Shown here piece by piece: positions 58,222-64,000 of a DNA stretch of 64,000 nucleotides. The stretch spans positions 25,959,867 to 26,023,866 of the forward strand of contig CM034315.1 of NCBI GenBank assembly GCA_019925795.1, written 5' to 3'. The position numbers and the translations under genes were made by a program. The notes below the pieces were generated by a model. It searched no databases and was not told the DNA's origin. It saw nothing but the letters and a program-made list of their open reading frames with translations. Position 1 is the first letter of the stretch. Each line of letters starts with the position of its first letter. The stretch comes from Dendrobium chrysotoxum (Eukaryota; Streptophyta; Magnoliopsida; Asparagales; Orchidaceae).

Positions 58222-58710
58222 TGATAGGAAAAACTTGAAGATCTCAAGTAATTCCTACCAATCTTTAGAAATCAGCGAATATCTTCCACAAGAATCCACA
58301 CAAAACCACAAAAACAATAGATAATTTGTATTATTTGATGAAATAGAAATGGAAAATAGCAAGATACAATTGATCCTCTATTCGAGAGGAGGATCGATCT
58401 CTCCCAAATTCTCTAGACGCCGCTAGAGCCCAAAGGAAACCTAACCCTAAGAGATCTCAAATTTCAGCCAAATTCAAGATGCCCTAACCCTAGGAAAACA
58501 AACTATTTAATGCATACAAATCAAAAAGAAATCCCTAAACAGTCCCTACATTCAATTTCCCTCCTAAACTCCCTTCAAAAACCTTCCTAATTGGCTCTGT
58601 GAGGATCGACGGTCGGATCCCACGACAGGAAGAGGCAGAACCTCCGCATCTGTTCCGCTGGGCCGGTCCCGCGTGGACCCGCTGGACCGGTCCAATGGAC
58701 CGGTCTAACA
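58222..58710 (-). repeat. 3' LTR of derivative I
   Basis: Ends TGATAGG and TAACA. Inner side meets the polypurine tract. Near its end are several GGACCGGTCC-type palindromes. Confidence 0.92.
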
Positions 58711-59468
58711 GTACTCCCCTCCAAAAATACCACCTTGTCCTCAAGGTGGAACAAACGAATTTGTTACAGAAGCACTTGACTACTACCAATGTAATGAAAA
58801 ATGGATTGACACTAGGTCGAACGATCCCTGCCTCGAGCATCTCCTTGATTAATTTCTCAAACTCTTCGTTCTGGATTTGAGGAGGACGGAATAGACGAAC
58901 ACTGATAAGTGGGGCTCCTTCCTTCAAGATGGTAACATACATGCGTTCCCGCGAAGGATTCAACCCTTGAACTTGCTGAAACACCTCTCAATACTGTTAT
59001 AGGGATGGTAGAATCATGTTTGGTGCTTCAATCTTCTCCCCATCTTTTTCCCCTTCCAAATTCTGCAGCTCCACTAAAAGTCCCACTCCTTCACCACAAA
59101 CTGCCCTTCCTGCTGTCCCCCCATCTGATAACCCTATTTCGCCCCTTATCGGAGCCCTAGGAGGTGGCTCTTAATGAAAGAAACTCCCCTTGTCAAACTC
59201 CTCTTGTCTGATCTCCTCTCCCTTCGATTCGGCCAAGAAAATCCCGATCAAATCTTGGTTAGGGTTAGCCATCGGAACAACTTTTGAAGTTTTTGTTTAC
59301 ATCTCTAAGAGCCTTCTTAACATCTCCTCCACCCTTCTAAATTGGATTTCCATACGATTTTCCATATATGAAAATCTTTCTTTCATGGTAGAGAACTTCT
59401 CCACGCCAATTTTAAATTGCTCCATCTCGCCTTCCAGCGCCTCCATCTTCTTTGATGCCATTTATTAG
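58711..59468 (-). pseudogene. Fused gag-RT remnant of derivative I
   Basis: ATG near 59462: MASKKMEALEGEMEQF, a coiled-coil gag start like that of H, with a stop after about 53 residues. Then scraps, then LNPSRERMYVTILKEG and IKEMLEAGIVRPSVNPF, the beginning of RT. It then jumps to a segment like EDKVVFLEG (seen as RTRWYFWRG), the end of pol. Two internal deletions explain this. No enzyme domain is complete. Confidence 0.75.
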
Positions 59469-59536
59469 ATATAGGCTCCAATTATAAAAAAAGCGAAGAT
59501 ATCTTAGTTTTCCGCCCAAGAAAGCGCTCTGATATT

Positions 59537-60025
59537 TGATAGGAAACACTTGAAGATCTCAAGTAATCCTACCAATCTTTAGAAATCAGCGAATATCTTC
59601 CACAAGAATCCACACAAAACCACAAAAACAGTAGATAAGTTGTATTATTTGATGAAATAGAAACGGAAAATAGCAAGATACAATTGATCATCTATTCGAG
59701 AGGAGGATCGATCTCTCCCAAATTCTATAGATGCCGCTAGAGCCCAAAGGAAACCTAACCCTAAGAGATCTCAAATTTCAGCCAAATTCAAGATGCCCTA
59801 ACCCTAGGAAAATAAACTATTTAATGCATACAAATCAAAAGAAAATCCCTAAACAATCCCTACATTCAATTTCCCTCCTAAACTCCCTTCAAAAACCTTC
59901 CTAATTGGCTCTGTGAGGATCGGCGGTCGGATCCCGCGTACAGGAAGAGGCGGAACCTCCGCCTTTGTTATGCTGGGCCGGTCCCGCGTGGACCGGCTAG
60001 ACCGGTCCAATGGACCAATTTAAAA
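59537..60025 (-). repeat. 5' LTR of derivative I
   Basis: Matches the other LTR across its length. The terminal CA has changed to AA. The primer site is damaged: minus strand reads AATATCAGAGCGC, where TGGTATCAGAGC is expected. Confidence 0.92.
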
Positions 60026-60030
60026 CATAT

Positions 60031-61595
60031 TAATCATCTCACTTGTAATTCTTAAATCGGAAGCATAAAAAACTAAAAATTTATAATAGTTTTATTTTTC
60101 AAAGGTCATCGATAATGTAACAATTCAAACTCTCATTCATTGAGATATTCACAATGGCTTAATAGGCCCCACGAACTATCTTAATGGGGTAACTTCCCAA
60201 GACGTAACCATAGTGCTCCAGCACAAGTTTGCTCTATTTTGATATTTCTGAAGAAATAGAACTATTACATCAACAAATGCCTCAATGTTTAAGAGGCCCA
60301 CTATACTATACTTATGAGATCATATAGTCACCCCTACTTAATGAATCGATGTCATTAACAGTAATTTTACACATCTTATAATCATTCTCCAAGCAATTTT
60401 ACACATCTTATAAGACTCCAAAGATAGCCCCCTGAAAATTCAAAAGATAGCTCCGACTAAATAACACTTTGTTCAAAATAAATTTAAGAGATAGCTCCCA
60501 TAGGACAACATTTTGTCCAATAAGACACTTAATTCTCATCTTCTGACTAATATATTGCTCTTATATCACAACTTGAACAATTATCCATTGAAATAATATC
60601 TTCTTTAGACTACAATGCCCAAAAATCTTTCCTTGAATAAATAAAGCATAACTTATAACAAGGTTTAAAAAGGCAAAATCGAAAATTGAGGCATTTTGTC
60701 TCAACTAGGTGAAGCTTAAGCCTTGAAGTGGATCAAGGCGTAAGCCTCGAAGAGAGAAAATAAATACCAAAAAAATTATAAATAATAAAAAAATGACAAA
60801 ATAAAATAGATTATCAACATAATGACTTGTTTGAAAGTAAATGTTATTAGAATACAAGAGTTTGAAACAATATTCAAATTAAATATACACTAAAAACTTA
60901 AATATTCCCCGAGGATCTCAACCCAAGGCAATCTCATCATGACTTTGACATTCTTTAGAAAAATCTTCTTAATTTATGTCAAGGTCATCTTCAAAATTTT
61001 CTTCAACTATACTATTTTTTTCTTATCCCCTATAATAGTTAATATTTCATTAGATATAATCTAAAATTAAATAACAAATTAAAACACAAAAAATAATCAA
61101 TTATATTTAAGATTACCTTTAGATTTTTTTGAAAGCTCCAACCCTATATTACTTCTTCCTTTTATACTTGTGAAGAAGAGGTTGCTCTCAATTCAATAGT
61201 CTTTTAATGTCAACATAAATTGTTTCATTCTCCTCATCTTCATAAGTCTATTCTTCAGCATCAACTTTAAGAACACCAACACTTTTAGGTGTTACTCATT
61301 CATCATTAGATTATAAGTCATCAACTACTAAAGGATCTAATTCATCATTACTAAATTTTTGCTTTTGTAATTGAGGTGTTTCCTTTGCAATCTTCTTAAT
61401 CTTGCTTGTAGGAAAATTGTATTTGCGAATTCTTTGCCTTTGAAAGGTGGCTTGTAGTACGTATGATGAACTTGATATCATTTGCTGATTGGAATTTGCA
61501 TTCTAATTGATGTGATCACCTCTCAATATTCCATTAGAAGTCTTGTATTGCCAGTTACAAGCACCTCATTGCATTCTCCCCTTTATCCTTGCTTG
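60031..61595. other. Unassigned AT-rich interval
   Basis: Short local repeats (AATTTTACACATCTTATAA at 60363 and 60397; AGATAGCTCC three times near 60420-60500). Minus strand near 61500-61200 has an interrupted frame that I cannot assign. No gene supported. Confidence 0.35.
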
Positions 61596-62440
61596 CATAG
61601 TTAATTGTCAAATTACGAGTTTCGTTTCAAGCATTGAATGTTGTTCATTCAATGTTTGAGTTCTACTTCAACATATTGTTCTTTGTATGTAATAAGTTCC
61701 ATGCTATTCAACTCATAAGCAAGTTCAAAATAGGTTCAATCTTGAGTTGAAATTCTGGGTTGAGTTTGAATAGAAGTTCAGGTCAAATTTGAATCATGTT
61801 CAAATTCTTGCTTGAGTTCAAATTTTTGTTGAGTGTTCGATGTCAAGTCTATATCTTTTGTAGTTTGCTCAAGTTTGAGTCCAGTTTGAGTTCATGTCGA
61901 AACTCCTTGCACTTAGTTTATTTGCATTCTTGTTTGTTCATATTGAGCACAAGTCTTTGTTGTCCAAGATTGAGTCCAGAGTACAAGTTCAAGTTCTTGT
62001 TCAAAGTCTTCTGAGGTCTTTGCAAATTCAAACCTCTTGTAGCTTAATTGAGTTCAAGTTGTTCAAGTGCTTGCACTTAGTTCAAATTCCAGTCCTCTGT
62101 AGTCCAACTCAACTTTAAGTCCTTGTTCAATTCGAGTTCAGTTCATGTTATGTCCAAGTTAGATCCAAGTCCAGGTTCTTGCTCAAGTCCTCTGCGGTCC
62201 AACTCAAGTCTTTGCTTGAGATCAAATGTTCAAATCAAACTTGAATTTATTTTGAGTTCAAATCTTTGTTATGATTGTTCATGTCAAGCTTGAATCAAGT
62301 TTGAATTCAAGTCTTTTATTTAGTTCATTTAGGTTCGAATTCTATTCAATCCAAGTCTTGTTCATTTGAGTTTGAGTTCACAAGTCTTGTTCCCTTTGAG
62401 TTCAATCAAATCCAAGTACGATCTCAAGTTCACCCAAAAT
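61596..62440. repeat. TTCAAGTC-rich diverged simple repeat
   Basis: Words such as GAGTTCAAGT, GTTCAAATC and AAGTCTTTG recur dozens of times with irregular spacing over about 840 bp. It looks like an old, diverged short-unit array. Confidence 0.65.
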
Positions 62441-62840
62441 TTCGGCAGCCTCCCGACGTCTCCCCTGTTTGGGGGAAACTAAGAGAAACTGGGCCTTCCC
62501 ACCACGCTAAGAAAAACGTGTATGGTAGGTGTCCTCGGATACCGCGGCTGTATTTTCTTCGTCCCCCCACCACGCTTAAGAAAGCGTGTATGGGTTTTCA
62601 AATGTACCAGAAAAAGAAGAGCAGTTGTTTCCCCGCAGGTACAGAGCTGCGTACGGGTACTTAAGATTGTCCCCACCACGCTAAAAAAAACGTGTATAGG
62701 GCCTACCTGCCTCGCCGTAGGTGTCGCACCGGGTTCCCTACCCACCACGCTTAGGAAAGCGTTTATAAGCGGTTTGCCGGCTCGACATGAACGTCGAGAA
62801 CGAGATTTTGAATTTAGAACTTATACCTTCGCGGGGATCT
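62441..62840. repeat. GC-rich block with four related hairpins
   Basis: Copies at 62498-62525, 62566-62593, 62672-62700 and 62741-62769 share CCACCACGCTWA...CGTGTATRG. Each forms a hairpin, for example CACGCTTAAGAAAGCGTG. Copies 1 and 3 resemble each other (CTAAnAAAA), as do 2 and 4 (CTTARGAAAG), so the unit is dimeric with period about 174. Possibly part of an LTR; not established. Confidence 0.7.
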
Positions 62841-63190
62841 GATGTAACGACAAGGTGAAGACAAAAGTATACAAAATCTCCTTTTTTTTTGTATTTTTCA
62901 TTTCTCTTTTTTTTTTAATATTTCTTTTTTACTTTCTTTCTTTCTTTTTTTTTGAACACTCCCATTTTCTTTTTCTTTTTTTGTCTCTTTTTTTTTTGAA
63001 TATTTTCTTTATATATATATATATATAACAGTAATAATGATAATAATAATAATAATAATATTACAATTATATTATTACTATATTATCATAATATCACTAT
63101 TACATAACATTAATAATATTATTAACAATAGTAATATTATTATAAATAATAATAAACACTAATAATAATTAACAATAATAAGAATAACCA
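62841..63190. repeat. Low-complexity T-rich and (TAA)n sequence
   Basis: T-rich runs with CTTTC units to about 63010, (TA)n near 63013-63027, and (TAA)n at 63037-63062 followed by diverged TAA/TTA sequence. Confidence 0.85.
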
Positions 63191-64000
63191 AACATAAAAA
63201 AGAAAATCAGAGAGGGATTACCCTCTCTAGATTCGGTCACAGGTAATGGGTTGGAATCGAGTACGAGGAGATCGGGCAGGACCTTGGTTCGGCTAAGATA
63301 ATATATGGCTTGAGGTCTGCAAGTAAGAGTATATGGATGTCGGGTTGCTCTCGGCTAGGGAAAGGAAGAAGGGCTTCAGCATTGGATGGCTTGGAGCTGG
63401 TAGGCGACGGGATAGAGACCGGTCATGGGAAGGTCGGCCTAAGGAGACCGGACACGGGCTGTGTTCGACTGGGTAGCTTGTGTTGGCTTGAAGAGTTGAA
63501 GTCGGCTTGGGCTTGTGTTTGGCTTGGAGCAGGTTGGAAGCAGCGGGATTGAGAGAAGGAAGAGGAGGTTCGGTAGGGGCTTGCGAGTGAGGTAGAGAGA
63601 AACCTCCTCTCTCTCTTTCTCTTTCTCTTTCTCTTTGTGGACTGAATGGATCGGAAGCAACGACGGTTTGTTGTTGCCTGTACAAACACAGTAGTGTTTA
63701 TTGCATGTTGTATGTACATGTCAGCATATGACATTATCATTTGTCGGTAGGCTTTGTGTGTTCATTACTATGCTGATGTAGACCACCAATTGAGATGCAT
63801 TCATCACTGGTTCCTGTGCATGTTGGCTGGCAATTTATCCTTCAATGCACATTTGTACCTCTTGCCCACAGGGTACTACTAATGTGAATGTTGTACATTG
63901 GTCATCTGATTTTGCTCACGAGGGATCAATACATCAGCTTTCCATTGAGTGAATGTTGAATTTAAGAAGGATCTAACATCTGTATGAACCTCCTAGCATT
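63191..64000. other. Unassigned interval at the right edge
   Basis: GC-richer sequence with a (CT)n/(CTTT)n stretch at 63603-63636. Several overlapping frames are open on both strands but none shows a family motif. May be the leader or LTR of an element extending beyond the window. Confidence 0.3.

Larger units (their letters stand above)
58222..60025 (-). mobile_element. Gypsy deletion derivative I (1.8 kb, two LTRs)
   Basis: Two 489-bp LTRs (58222-58710 and 59537-60025) differ by roughly 20 bases by eye. Target duplication CATAT at 58217-58221 and 60026-60030. The interior keeps only the gag N-terminus, the start of RT and the last residues of pol. The polypurine tract (plus ACTCCCCTCC at 58713) and the pol end resemble element H, so it derives from a related chromovirus. 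Confidence 0.9.

Noticed and set aside
59190..59468. 92-residue plus-strand open frame
   Set aside because: It is opposite the gag start of derivative I (minus), which shows a coiled coil related to element H.
61200..61560. Interrupted minus-strand frame possibly from a DNA transposon
   Set aside because: No catalytic motif or BED finger could be made out; too little to name a family.
62522..62842. 106-residue open frame on the plus strand with repeated PTTLRK-like words
   Set aside because: The repeated words are the translated hairpin repeats, and the opposite strand is equally open. GC-rich repeat DNA explains it better than a gene.

Overview
The window is AT-rich plant nuclear DNA. It is almost entirely transposable elements, many nested or decayed, around one recognisable host gene. 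The plant assignment rests on the element families (SIRE-type Copia with primer sites for initiator tRNA-Met, chromodomain Gypsy elements, RTE and L1-type LINEs) and on spliced exons of a FEI-type receptor kinase, a land-plant family. Species cannot be named from the sequence.

Layout. 1-7361: SIRE-type Copia element A, minus strand, with gag to RNase H and one 1.86 kb LTR; its far end lies outside the window. 7362-14427: poorly assigned DNA, a Gypsy LTR (about 9540-10780) and a decayed gag-protease. 14428-28010: three more SIRE-type remnants (B plus, C/D minus, E plus), separated by a Gypsy solo LTR at 24420-25680. B, C/D and E lost most or all of pol but keep an envelope-like third ORF. 28015-37367: a 5'-truncated L1-type LINE, split by a complete but pseudogenised chromovirus (element G, 28822-37227) with a 5-bp GATGA target duplication. 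37637-40091: three C-terminal exons of a FEI-type LRR receptor kinase, minus strand, with a Copia fragment in one intron. 40276-43468: two MITE-like elements and a LINE-like insertion. 43539-51118: an old LTR-like repeat split by a young chromovirus (element H, 44443-50424). 51119-53030: a decayed Copia gag and MITE-like DNA. 53040-57040: two RTE LINEs, one with an internal 402-bp tandem duplication and one with a 12-bp target duplication. 58222-60025: a 1.8 kb Gypsy deletion derivative with two LTRs and a CATAT target duplication. 60026-64000: mostly unassigned, including a TTCAAGTC-rich stretch and a GC-rich block with four related hairpins.

The most interesting signal is regulatory. In the SIRE-type family a degenerate 15-bp dyad, roughly ATCGTMC-N-GKACGAT, is repeated many times in U3 of every LTR. 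The same array recurs inside the element, directly before a TATA box and the start codon of the envelope-like ORF, in two independent copies. This suggests the third ORF has its own LTR-like promoter. An unrelated Gypsy LTR family here carries a different repeated dyad (GCACTACAGTGC type). All coordinates of decayed elements are by eye; only those backed by LTR termini, target duplications or splice sites are exact.
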